A stretch of 64,000 nucleotides of DNA from Petunia secreta (lineage: Eukaryota; Streptophyta; Magnoliopsida; Solanales; Solanaceae), in assembly GCA_029990175.1 (NCBI GenBank), contig JARKIP010000215.1, positions 310,001 to 374,000 of the forward strand. Direction: 5' to 3'. The translations under genes were made by a program, and so were the position numbers. Each line of letters starts with the position of its first letter. Position 1 is the stretch's first letter. The notes beneath the pieces are model-generated. The model was not told the DNA's origin, did no database searches, and worked only from the letters and a program-made list of their open reading frames with translations. Shown piece after piece: positions 21,727-32,738 of this stretch.

Positions 21727-22440
21727 TGAATGAACTCGCTATTTTTGGCATCACAGTCAGCTTGAGGCCCTGAACTGTGTTTTGCAGTATGTTTATGTTT
21801 ATGTCTTTCAAATAACTCTTTTAAATCCTGCATGTTTACTTTTATGTTGTATGCCTCCCTAAATTAGGTTTTGAATAAACAAATGCACTGGATTCCTACT
21901 TTATTATTTTGCTATACTTTAATTATTTATGTGCTTTATTATTTTCTTCTGATTAATATACTTACTATTTTTTCAAATTAAAAATAACAAAAAATGCTTA
22001 GACTTGGCTTGTGGCCTATAACGAAACAACTGAACAATTTAAGGATGATGCACTGAAAAGTTACTTTTGCACTCTTTGGATATTACATTACCGTTAGAAC
22101 TTCAAACTGGGACAACTTTATATGCCGGTAATTGAAGCCGAATCGGTTATCTATACAAATGGAAGTCCTTTATTTGAGAAATCATTCAAGAAGATAAGTT
22201 GGAAGATCTTGAATTCGCGAAGAGAAGATTTGAATAGTTTACTTCAAACCGGGGCAATTGGTGTTGAAAAAGCTCTTTCCTAATTAAGAAGAAGCAGCAG
22301 GAAAATTTTCACCAAGTTAGCAATGTCATTATGTGGAAGAACACTAATCTTGGCAGATGTTTATGATCAAGTTTGGCCAAAGATAATCAACGCAGATGTT
22401 GTCAAGAGATATTATGTTTGAAGAAACCGCAAGTTAGCAT
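21727..22440 (+). other. C internal region, no gene seen
   Basis: AT-rich non-coding sequence directly after gag, in the place where protease and RT would lie in an autonomous Ogre. I see no pol remnant. Confidence 0.5.
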
Positions 22441-22830
22441 TGGTTCGAATGTAATCTTTGATGTAATGCGAACTACGCGTAACCTGATTCCCGAGGCGGG
22501 ATACGTAAGCAACTCATATAGAGTTCAGTTACACTAGGATAGGAATCCCCTATTTCCTCTTTTATGTAGTTTTGAACTACTTCTGACCTGATTCCTATAA
22601 TGGCAACAGGATAAGTAGGCAATCCCGATCGGATTCGGTCAAAATATTGTAACACTTTAGGCTTGTTTATCTTTTATGATGTAATTTCGAACTATGCATC
22701 TGGGCAGATGTGTAGGTTTTCCAATTCGGATGCGGCTTCGAACTTAGACTGCCATATTTTCCCCATAAATCTTTATGTAAGCAGAACTAAGCACAGTCTG
22801 ATTCCCATGGAGGGATACGTAGGTGCTCTT
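22440..22830 (+). repeat. Dispersed conserved boxes in C 3' region (further copy near 25665-25735)
   Basis: Four imperfect copies share the order GAACTAC or AGAACTAA, then CTGATTCC or ATTCTC, then GGATACGTAGGCAAC or a variant. They lie at about 22466-22507, 22570-22622, 22783-22830 and 25660-25735. They are spaced irregularly and are not tandem. Similar boxes are common in the 3' part of Tat-lineage elements; their role is unknown. Confidence 0.5.
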
Positions 22831-22881
22831 AACGGGCTCGACTCCATAATATTAAAATTTTCAGTTTCCCCTAAGGAAAGC

Positions 22882-23050
22882 AACTGGGGCAAATTTTTCA
22901 AGACGAATTGAAGATATGGAATATAGAAATTGGGGAAAATTTTGCAAGGCGAATTAAAGATATGGAAGATAGAAATTGGGGTAAATTTTGCAAAAAGAGT
23001 TCGAAGACATAAAGATTATAACTGGGGCAGATTTTTGCAAAATTGGTATG
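22882..23050 (+). repeat. 46-bp tandem repeat in C, about 3.5 copies
   Basis: Units begin AACTGGGG or AATTGGGG at 22882, 22927, 22974 and 23020, each with AAATTTT.CAA, then GA.GACAT or AGATATGGA. Periods are 45, 47 and 46 bp. Confidence 0.65.
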
Positions 23051-23639
23051 GCCTATCAAAGGACGAAGTGGCAAAGTTCTAAAGATGTTCAAGATTAGCA
23101 TGAGTTGCAAAGACAAAGGACGTTCGGTTTTTTTCAAGATATGTCATAAGTTTGAGTTATAGCAGAAATTTTATAATGCATTATAACTTCGGTTGCATAT
23201 CAATGATTATTTGTTTAATATTTTATCAAATTATTTTACTTTTCCTCTATCTTGAAATATTATACAATATTGAGTTCATAAGTCAAGTCTCTGAGTATAA
23301 TTTGCAAGCCCAAGTCTAAAGAAGAACGAGGGAGCAGCAACAACACCAATTTCAAGATGAATCAGCACAAATCAGACACCCCTATCCAAAACTAACAAAT
23401 TTTTCTTTGAGAACAGGAACGAGAAAGCTTGCACTGAAAGGATCATTCACACTACGGATGAACAATTATTTGAACACGCATCCAAAGTTGCCTTGCAAAT
23501 TGCGTCGCATTTCCCTTTTCATGACTTAAAGCATTATGCTTTGTCATGAGTTATTGCCGAACAGACGGCATTTCTACCTCTATGACTTTCATTCCTAATA
23601 GGCGACAAAGCCGAGGCTTGTTTTGTGGCTATCGCACTG

Positions 23640-24086
23640 ACTACATTTCCGCATTACTTTGCTTTGCACTTGCTTTGAATTATGCCTTCACACTTTCTTT
23701 AAAATTAACGCCTTGCTTTACTCTTTCAGGTTGAACGTCAGCTACGAGGATTCCTGTTGTTGGATTATCTCACCTGTTGATTCGCCAAATGGCTCTTGCA
23801 TTGCTTTACATTCCCGCACAACTTTTCTTTGCACTTGCTTTAAATTATGTCGTCGCACTTGCTTTAAATTGATGCCTTGCTTTACGTTTTTTCAGGTTGA
23901 CCACCAGGCGGGGATTTTCTCTTGTTGGACTTTCACGCTTGTTGATTCGCTAAATCGCTTTCGCGTTGCTTTACATTTCACGCTAAATTGCTTTGCACTT
24001 GCTTTCAATTATGACTTTGCACTTGCTTTCAATTATGACTTTGCACTTGCTTTATATTATGACTTGCTTTACTTTTAGTTTAATAG
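23640..24086 (+). repeat. Older diverged units preceding the 205-bp array
   Basis: Two longer, diverged units contain the same CTTTGCACTTGCTTTAAATTATG block and a TTTCAGGTTGA..  joint seen in the array. At 23990-24063 a 24-bp motif (TTGCACTTGCTTTCAATTATGAC) is repeated about three times. This looks like the ancestral edge of the array. Confidence 0.5.
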
Positions 24087-25290
24087 GTTAACAGGTCAGC
24101 CCCGAGACCTTCCTTGCTTCGTGCCGGACCGGATTTCCAGCTGATTTGTCGACAATCAACCCCAAGACCCTCCTTGCTGCGTGCCCGACCGGCTTGCCAG
24201 TTGATTTGTCAAGATATTTCAAATTGCTTTGCACTTGCTTTAAATTATGCCTTCGCATTTTTTGTATTACGTCTTGTTTTACTTTTCAGGTTAACAGGTC
24301 AGTCCCGAGACCCTTCTTGCTTCGTGCCGGACCGGATTGCCAGCTGATTTGTCGACAATCAACCCCAAGACCCTCCTTGTTGCGTGCCCGACCGGCTTGC
24401 TAGTTGGTTTGTCAAGATTGTTCAAATTGCTTTGCACTTGCTTTAAATTATGCCTTCGCATTTTTTTTTTGTATTACGTCTTGTTTTACTTTTCAGGTTA
24501 ACAGGTCAGCCCCGTGACCCTCCTTGCTTCGTGCTGGACCAGATTACCAGCTGACTTGTCGACAATCAACCCCAAGACCCTCCTTGCTGCGTGCCCGACC
24601 AGCTTGCCAGTTGATTTGTCAAGATTGTTCAAATTGCTTTGTACTTGCTTTAAATTATGCATTCACATTTGCTTTGTATTACGTCTTGTTTTACTTTTCA
24701 GGTTAACAGGTCAGCCCCGAGACCCTCCTTGCTTTGTGCCGGACCGGATTGCGAGCTGATTTATCGACAATCAACTCCAAGACCCTCCTTGCTGCGTGCC
24801 GACCGGCTTGCCAGTTGATTTGTCAAGATTGTTCAAATTGCTTTGCACTTGCTTTAAATTATGCCTTCGCATTTTTTTGTATTACGTCTTGTTTTACTTT
24901 TCAGGTTAACAGGTCAGCCCCGAGACCCTCCTTGCTTCATGCCGAACCGGATTGCCAACTGATTTGTCGACAATCAACCCCAAGACCCTCCTTGCTGCGT
25001 GCCCGACCGGCTTGCTAGTTGGTTTGTCAAGATTGTTCAAATTGCTTTGCACTTGCTTTAAATTATGCCTTCGCATTTTTTTTGTATTACGTCTTGTTTT
25101 ACTTTTCAGGTTAACAGGTCAGCCCCGAGACCTTCTTTTCTTCGTGCCGGACCGGTTCGCCAGCTGATTTGTTCGACAATCAACCCCAAGACCCTCCTTG
25201 CTTCATGCCCGACTGGCTTGCCAATTGATTTGTCAAGATTGTTGAAAATGTTTTGCATTATGCCTTCGCACTTGCTTTATTGCTTCGCCA
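24087..25290 (+). repeat. 205-bp tandem repeat array in C, about six units
   Basis: GTTAACAGGTCAG starts units at 24087, 24290, 24497, 24702, 24905 and 25110, with periods of 203-207 bp. Each unit holds two related sub-blocks of about 63 bp (GACCCTCCTTGCTTCGTGCC..GCTGATTTGTC and GACCCTCCTTGCTGCGTGCC..GTTGATTTGTC), followed by a block with CTTTGCACTTGC and a TTTTGTATTACGTCTTG stretch. The last unit is diverged and ends near 25290. Open frames across it are a by-product of the repeat and shift from unit to unit. Confidence 0.85.
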
Positions 25291-25844
25291 GTTTATTGGA
25301 AGACAACTTATCAATGATATCGCAACCCGCACTTGCAAATTTGTATCATCAATATTTGCTCATTTCTTACTTTGATTATCAAAATTTACTAGCAGTTGCT
25401 CGCTTACTGTTTGTCGAGTTTATTACAGGACTTTAGCAGCACCGCAGCAACATTTGGAGCATAACGTGGAACTTTTTCTTAGCAGTGAACTGGGGCAATC
25501 ATTGATATGAGCTACACTCGTCAACGAGGATCTGAAAAATCGCACTCGAACAAGCAAATTCTATCCTAATCTTTTGCTTCGGATTAGGACGTCAGTTTGA
25601 ATTCTTTCCTGTTCGTGCGTCTTTTCTGTAAATCGTGCGAGTTTTCGTGTCTAAGTGTCATTGAACTACATATGACATAATTCTCTTTCAGCCCGAGATA
25701 TGTAGGCAACTCGGAAATTGGAGTTCGGTCATGCCCATAAGCCTCACACTTTGGTCCTTGGAATCAAAGTCCTTGGCTTTATCGTGACAAAATTGGGTTC
25801 TCGTCAATTTCTTTACCCTAAAAACTCTTTCATCCTTTTCTGGG

Positions 25845-25858
25845 TAAAGAGGGGCAGC
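25845..25858 (+). other. C polypurine tract
   Basis: TAAAGAGGGGCAGC lies directly before the TGTTGACACC start of the 3' LTR. Confidence 0.8.
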
Positions 25859-26480
25859 TGTTGACACCTAATTTTATCCCGGAGTTATTGAAATTAATAA
25901 TTTACTATGGAAAAGTGTTTAATTAAGGTTAAAATTGAAAATAAAAGAGATAAAGCAATTGATTTTGATCAAAAGAGGCTAAAAGCATAATTCATAGCCT
26001 AAATTCTGTCCTATCCGTACAAACCCCTGTATACATTATACACACGCATATTTCCCCCCCCCAATTCAGAAATTTCCCAATTTCGACCCGGTTGCCCAAA
26101 TCCCTAACCCGTGTGACCCGTTTCCCTTTCCGATTTTCCCCTCAGATTCTCTCCAAAACAGTCCAAAACTCGTATGAATTGATTCCCTTTTCTCTTACCA
26201 GTACAACGAACAACTCATCCAATCCGTTCATTTTGAATTTTGATCAAATCCGAGTCATTGAGCTTTTTCTTGGAGATAAGGATGAGAGAGGTGTAACTTT
26301 ACCCTCCACCCTTATCTCACAAGGGAGAGATCAAAGAGTAGCAGGGTAATTTAGATTTTTGGAGTCAAGGTAAAACCCTAAGCTTCTACTATATATTTAT
26401 CATTTTTCAGTAGGGTTTGGGGGGGGGGGGGGTTTGGATAACATAGAAACGACAGCATCCAAACTTTTTAAATTTTCTTC

Positions 26481-26530
<50 letters not shown>

Positions 26531-29500
26531 TAAGTTCAAGAAGGGTTGCTACTGTTTCTGCATTTTGTCTTGTGTTATTGCTTCATTATTTGTATCGTCG
26601 CTTCGCTTTTCAAGTCGTCAACCTCGTCTTCGCATTTATTCGAGTCGTCGAGCTTGTTCGAGTCGTCGACCTTATTCGAGTCGCTCTTTCTTCGGACCCT
26701 CGCTCCGTCATTGCCCTAAAACAGGTTAAAATGTTGAAATTTCTTTTAAAAGTTTGCTTATGTTATTTATATTCTGTAATTTGTAAGATTTGATGTTAGA
26801 ATCTGATCATGATACTATACATTGTCGTAGATGGAAAGAAATGGTTTTAAAATGTAGTATTCAAATTTTAATTGAATAAAGCTTGAATCTTTGATGATTT
26901 AGTAGTAGAGAAAAATCATATTTTGTCTGTTTCAGTCTCTGAATTTCTGATTTGATCATGGTGAGGTTATTATTATTATTATTTTTTTATGTTATGGAAG
27001 TGTGTTCAGTTTGGTAAGAAGTTAGAAAGGATTGTGGCTGCACCAGGTGTAGGCTTTGTCTGGATGTTTTTCTGATTGCAGGTGGTGCAAGAACCTTGGC
27101 TCTTGCCCTGGTAGCTTGTTTAGAGTGTGGGGGTGTAAGGTTAGGAGGGAGCAGGGGCTATTTTGGTGTTGATGCAGTTGTAGGTGTGTGTGTGGGTGTC
27201 CAGGTGTTGTTGCTATGTGCAGAGTTGAGAGGGTGTTAGGTTGCTTCTTGCCTCAGGAAGGTTGTTTTATGTCTTAGTTAGTGCAGTTTGTTGTAGAGGA
27301 GTCCTGGTAGGTTGTTTTCTCTATTTCAGGTAGCTTTCTCTTTTCCTCTGTTTTTGGAAGTTGTTTGGGAGAGCAGATGTATGCTGCAGGGGTCTGGTTT
27401 TCTGTTTGTCAAAATGGAGCAGCAGGTTTGTCAAAAAGTGTGGAATGTGTGAGCATGCTATATGTATGTTCAGGGCAGATTGGAGGTTGTTTTCTTGACA
27501 TTGTGCAAGACAAATGTTAAGGTTGTAGTTTTGGTTCAAGAGTTTGCTTTCTTGGAGTTCTGGTGTATGCAGGGGTGTTGTTTAGACAGTGTAGATTTGT
27601 TTCATATGCAGGTGGTTGCGAGCAGTAGTTCAAGCAGGTGAGGTGGTATGTGGGATGTGGTCTGATTATGCTTTGATTTAGGGCAGTGAGAGGGGCTGTT
27701 CAAGTTCCTAGTTATGAGGTTCTGGTGTTGTTTTGCAGCAGCTATAGGTTCTGTTTTTAGGGGTCTGTTCTGGATAGTAGAGGAATGTTATGTGACGGTT
27801 GTGAGTCAGTTTAGTGTGTGTGTGCTGGAGTGGTCCTGGTTCTCGAGAGGGGCTGTTTTAGTTCAGGGGTTGGTTCTTGGTGTTTGGAGCAGCTTGTTAG
27901 AAGCTGTATCTGATTGCTCAGGTCTGTGTGTGTTTATGTGTAGCATAGTGCATCTGTGTGTGTCCTGCATATGCATGAGTGTGTGCAGGTGAGTATGTGC
28001 GAGTGTATGCTTGTGTGTGGATATCTGCATATAGTTGTGTGTGTTTCAGTTTGTATGTGAAGTTCAGGTGCTTAAGGCAAATTAGTCCATTTCTTTCAGC
28101 TTCTCGTTGGGTTATGTGATTGATTAGGTCCAGTATTCTTTAATTGTAGTGCTTCAAGTCCTACCTGTTCTTTTTTAGGGCATCATCAGTTTGGTTATGT
28201 GTACAAGTTATCCAGTCTGATCCATTATACATTTACTTGAATCCAGAAAGTTCATCCTTCATTGAATCATATAAGTTCTTTGCTTTAGATCCAGTACAAT
28301 TAATGATTGGTTATACAGCCTAAATCAAAGTTTACTCTTTGCTAATGATTGACAAGACGCGGTCATCTTAAATAGTGTCGATAATTCTCTACCTAAATAA
28401 ATTGGAAGCAGATTCTTAAGTTAGTAATTGTGTTGGCTACATGTGTTAATTAAATGCCTAACCTCGCATCATTTAGTCGTGGCCATTCATCCCTTTTTCT
28501 GGAGCTAACAACATTCAGTAAGAAAGAAGAATGGCTTAATTCATTTGTGAATGTCTGAACCTTTGATAATTTGCCATGTCTAGTTTGATTTTACTAGGAT
28601 TTCATTGACTTGAAGGAATCAAATTGTACTCTTTGTTCTCTGAAGTTTGTACACGCCTTTCTTTTAAAATGCCAAGATAGATTCCTAATTGCCTATGTAT
28701 GACTTGATTAGAAATTTATCTCAAGTACATATACACATTGGTGTGCATTTGCTAATCCTTATCTCGTTTTATTTTTGCATGAAAACACTCCTTGGGACGA
28801 GTTTGAGTTGCTAAACTCACGAATTGGGACGACATGCATTTGGGAAGTTATTTGATCCACTCCACATTTTCGGGACTTGATATCCCCGAAAATGTAAAAG
28901 AATAAGAAAAAGAAAAAAATGAAATCCTTGTGAAATACAAGGCTTGTATTGAGCTTGCTATCCGGGTTCTACCTTCTAAACTCCTCCTCTCCCACCCCCT
29001 TTAAAAAGCATGTTTTAGGATCCCGTAAATCGGATTAGGACTTTGCATGATTAGAAGCTTGGTAGGATAACCGCTTTATCAAATTATTATCTTATTGCAT
29101 GTTTAGAATTGATCACACAATTGCTTATCCCGTTTCTTTAGGTCGCGCCAATTAGTTTAAGATAATAGGAATCTTTGATTAACTATCGAGTGCAAAAGAA
29201 TCAAAATTAAAATTGTATTCATTTATTCATTATTTATATTTAAGTTAATTATTTATCTATTTATTATTTATTTATAAATTTATTTATTTAATTATTTAAT
29301 TTTAGTTAATTATTTATTTGTTTAATCAATTATAATTATTTATTTATTCATTTATTTATTTTAATTAATCAATTATTATTCATTTATTCCTTATTTAATT
29401 GAACACATAAATATTTATTTATTTAATTATGTTATTATCTATTTATTATTTATCTATCCAACCAATTAATTAATTAATTATTATTATTTATCTAATCATT

Positions 29501-29984
29501 TATTTTATTTACTTAATTTTATTTAGCCCCTCATTTATTTAAATTAACTAATTAATCAATCAACTATTATTTCATTATTCATTTAATTAATCTTAAATTT
29601 TGTTGTTTGTTTATCTAAGTATTGGTGTAATCAAATCTTATCTTATTTATATTATTCATTATTTTTTTTATTTTTATTTAAAATTTATCCTAAAATAATT
29701 ATCTTTAAGTAAAATTCGTAAAAATCGCCGGATTAACCGTTTTTACCGGATTTTCGAAAGTGCTCCCGTTAGGGACCTTCTTTTGAATTTAATAGAACCA
29801 CTTACCCAGAATCTCTGAATTTAATTTCTTTTATATAAAGAATAAAATTGCACTCTTTAGTTAACTTAAGTTCCTAATAATCCTTAAATTAGGTGGCGAC
29901 TCCAAAGAAACCCTTTGGAGTCTCCATTTTGTTGAAATCAAATCCCGATGCATACCTGTGTGCATTTTTTGGGCGGGTTCAACA
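25859..29984 (+). repeat. C 3' LTR (4.1 kb)
   Basis: Same ends and segment order as the 5' LTR. Differences include a run of 12-13 G near 26420-26432 and a run of about 50 T at 26481-26528, both much shorter in the 5' copy, and a shorter AT-rich zone (29215-29700). It ends GGGCGGGTTCAACA. Confidence 0.85.
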
Positions 29985-29989
29985 GGAAT

Positions 29990-30081
29990 TAGCAACTCCA
30001 CTCCTATGAAACCAGAGCAATTTGATGAGCCCGTTCGACAACAACAGTTGAAGAACGAGGCTGTTCGAAATGAAGCTATAG
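29990..30081 (+). pseudogene. A gag fragment between C and B
   Basis: Ninety-two bases encode a peptide containing NSTPMKPEQFDEPVRQQQLK, matching ESTPMKPDLYAELLRQHQL of B gag. The last five bases (TATAG) are B's target duplication. Confidence 0.75.
30077..30081. repeat. Target site duplication of B, left copy (right copy 37577-37581)
   Basis: TATAG on both sides, a perfect 5-bp match. Confidence 0.9.
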
Positions 30082-30829
30082 TGGTGCAATGCAAACCCGA
30101 AGGAATTGCTAAGCACAAACGCGGAAGAAAGCAAGAAAGATAAAAGATAGAAGCAAGACAAAACTCGCTTCTTTCGAAAGAACAGTGAGGAACCTGTCTC
30201 AAAGCTCGACCGAAAGGGATACAAGAATCACCTAAACTATGCAACAATCCTCAAGAGAACATGCCTCTTGCAAACTGAATGATCAAAGAGGAATGTTCAA
30301 TCGGATTAACCGAAAGCCACAAGTCCTTAAAGCCCTCATAGGGTTTTGCTCACGACGGAGACAAGAAGAAATGTGCTCGGCACTTTCATTCAATTCATCA
30401 ATATTCAAAAACTAGCTATCTACAAATGAAAGGAAACAAGGTTTATATAAGAAATACTAAGGGTAAACTAGTAAAAGGTCACAGGCGACCAATGGAAATA
30501 AGCCACGCAGGGCTGAATTAAATTGTGTTCGGCAGACTTTGACTTCGGTAAGCCTTGGCTTCGGTTCTCGACTGTCTGCTAAAACACACTTGTTGCCTTC
30601 GGACGCTCAATTGTCTTCGAGCTCATTGTCCTCGGTCACTTTGCCTTCGGGCTCAAATCTGAAGATAATGCCTTCGATTCTTGAGCTCGGCCACTCAGCT
30701 TCGGAGCAATTGTTTTCCTTCGGCCAGGCTAAGTGAACGTGCACATCGTGCAGCAGCTTGGCTTGGCTTCTTGTCATCGGTCTCCTTGGTGGATCGATCA
30801 CTTGATCAGCACGTGATCGGGCTGCATCA
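30082..30829 (-). repeat. B 3' LTR
   Basis: Read on the minus strand it starts TGATGCAGCCCGATCACG and ends CATTGCACCA. A minus-strand TATA box (TTATATAAAC) lies at 30441-30450. The integrase reading frame ends inside it at 30607. Confidence 0.9.
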
Positions 30830-32735
30830 TCCTCCCCTTCTTGAGAATATTTCGTCCTCGAAATCAAGCCCTCCTCGTCCTCCGAAGTTGGACCTACAAC
30901 ACAAGGAACTAAGTCAGCAACATTAAAGGTGTTGGACACGTTATACTCACCAGGGAGGTCGATCACGTAGGCATTGTTGTTGATCTTGGTCAACACTTGA
31001 AATGGACCATCCCCTCGAGGAGCCAACTTTCCTTTGGTTCGGGAAGCGTTCCTTTCGGAAGTGAACCCAAACCCAATCTCCCTTCCTTAATTCCAACTTT
31101 TTATGCCCCTTGTTTTTCTTTAAGGCAACCTTTGCATAGGCCTCCTCGAGGTTCTTCTTCACCTTTGCATGCAATTCGATCAAGGCAGCTGCTCGTCGAG
31201 TACCTTCAAAATCAAGAACAGAATCTCGAGGCAATGGGGTTAAATCAAGTGGAATCAAAGGATTAAAGCCATACACACATTCAAACGGGGTCATGTTGAT
31301 CATTCGATGCACCGTTCGATTGTATGCAAACTCCATCATGGGCAAACGATCAGCCCAGTTTCCAACCTTCCCTTTGGTCATTGCCCGAAGCAAAGATCCC
31401 AAGGTTCGGTTAACTACCTCGGTCTGTCCATCAGTCTGAGGATGGTGAGACGTCGAGAATAGTAGCTTGGTGCCGAGGGCACCCCACAAACACTTCCAAA
31501 AATGACTCAAGAACTTCGAGTCTCGATCACTCACAATAGTACGAGGTACACCATGCAATTTTAACACGTTAGAAACAAACAATGTAGCTACATGCTGTGC
31601 ATTATCACACTTTTTGCAATGAGCCATTTTTGAAAAACGGTCAACCACAACGAAGATGCTATCATGTCCTCCCCCCGACCTCGGTAACCCCAAGACAAAG
31701 TCCATGGATATATCAACCCAAGGTCGATCAGGCACAGGCAACGGGGTGTACAAACCATGAGGGTTGGACTTCGATTTTGCTTTCTTGCAAACGAGACAAG
31801 CGTTGCAAAGCTTTTCCACATCTCGTCGCATTTTGGGCCAATGGAACTGCTCGGTCAAAATACCAAGAGTTTTATCGACACCGAAGTGTCCCATCAGTCC
31901 ACCGGAATGAGCTTCTCGAACTAAGAGCTCTCTCCACGATGACACGGGCACACAAACCCTCCCATTTTTGAAGAGGTAGCCATCATGCCACTGATATTTC
32001 TCAACCTTTCGGCCACTCAAGATTGCGTCTCGAACACATTTCAGCTTGGGATCGTCCTCGTACATCGACTTGATGCTTTCGAATCCCATGAGCCTAGAGG
32101 CGAGAGTGGTCGCTAAGGCAAATTTCCTTGATAGCGCATCGGCCACAACATTATCTTTTCCCTTTTTGTAATGAATTACATAGGGAAAGCTTTCAATAAA
32201 TTCAACCCACTTGGCATGTCTTCGATTCAATTTCTCCTGACCTCGGAGATGCTTCAAGGACTCATGATCGCTTTTGATCACAAACTCTCGAGGCCACAAA
32301 TAATGCTGCCAATGGGCGAGTGCTCGAACGAGGGCATACAACTCTTTGTCATACGTAGAGTAATTCAAAGTTGCACCCTTAAGCTTTTCGCTAAAGTAAG
32401 CGATCGGCTTCGAGTCTTGCATCAGCACTCCTCCGATCCCAACTCCAGACGCATCACACTCGACTTCGAATGCTTTGCCGAAGTCAGGGAGTTGCAACAA
32501 CGGGGCAGAGCAAAGCCTCCGTTTCAACTCTTGGAAAGCCCTTTCTTGGGACTCTCCCCACACAAATGGATTGTCTTTCTTCACCAGCTCGGTTAAAGGA
32601 GCTGCCACGGTGCTAAAGTCACGAACAAACCTTCAGTAAAAGCTAGCTAAGCCATGGAAGCTACGAACTTGTGATACCGAGGTTGGAGTTGGCCAATCTT
32701 TGATGGCTTCGACTTTTGATTCGTCGACTTCGACA
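30607..32735 (-). pseudogene. B pol, C-terminal half: RT end, RNase H, integrase
   Basis: RNase H begins at ECDASGVGIGGVL and includes SDHESLKHL and NVVADALSRK. Integrase has the HHCC zinc site (AHSGGLMGH to CNACLVC) and the D, D, E residues in MDFVLGLP, IVSDRDSKF and QTDGQTEVVNRT. Three breaks are visible: a TGA in the RT connection near 32634 (position of an Arg in A's frame), loss of three codons after KMAH relative to A (KMAHFIP, in frame), and about 5 bases missing near 31030. The last shifts the frame before the tail APRGDGPFQVLTKINNNAYV. The tail runs on through MTRSQAKLLHDVHVHLAWP into the LTR, stopping at 30607. Confidence 0.85.
30830..30846 (-). other. B polypurine tract
   Basis: On the minus strand TCTCAAGAAGGGGAGGA directly precedes the LTR start. 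It also codes for part of the integrase tail (SQEGEDD). Confidence 0.8.
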
Positions 32736-32738
32736 CCA

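Larger units (their letters stand above)
13940..29984 (+). mobile_element. C: 16-kb Ogre/Tat-like non-autonomous LTR retrotransposon, gag only
   Basis: The LTRs are 13940-18032 (4093 bp) and 25859-29984 (4126 bp). The primer site TGGCGACTCCGCTGGGG and the tract AAAGAGGGGCAGC before the 3' LTR are of the type known for Ogre and related Tat elements. Internally there is a broken gag (19373-21726), then about 4.1 kb with short conserved boxes and tandem repeats, and no protease, RT or integrase. It sits in A's gag. LTR divergence is clearly higher than in B and D. Confidence 0.85.

Noticed and set aside
24087..25290. CRISPR-like array
   Set aside because: The units are contiguous 205-bp repeats without short constant repeats and unique spacers, inside a plant retrotransposon.
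24114..25436. Series of similar ORFs of 60-120 codons
   Set aside because: They lie in the 205-bp tandem array; the period is not a multiple of three and the frames change from unit to unit, so they are repeat by-products.
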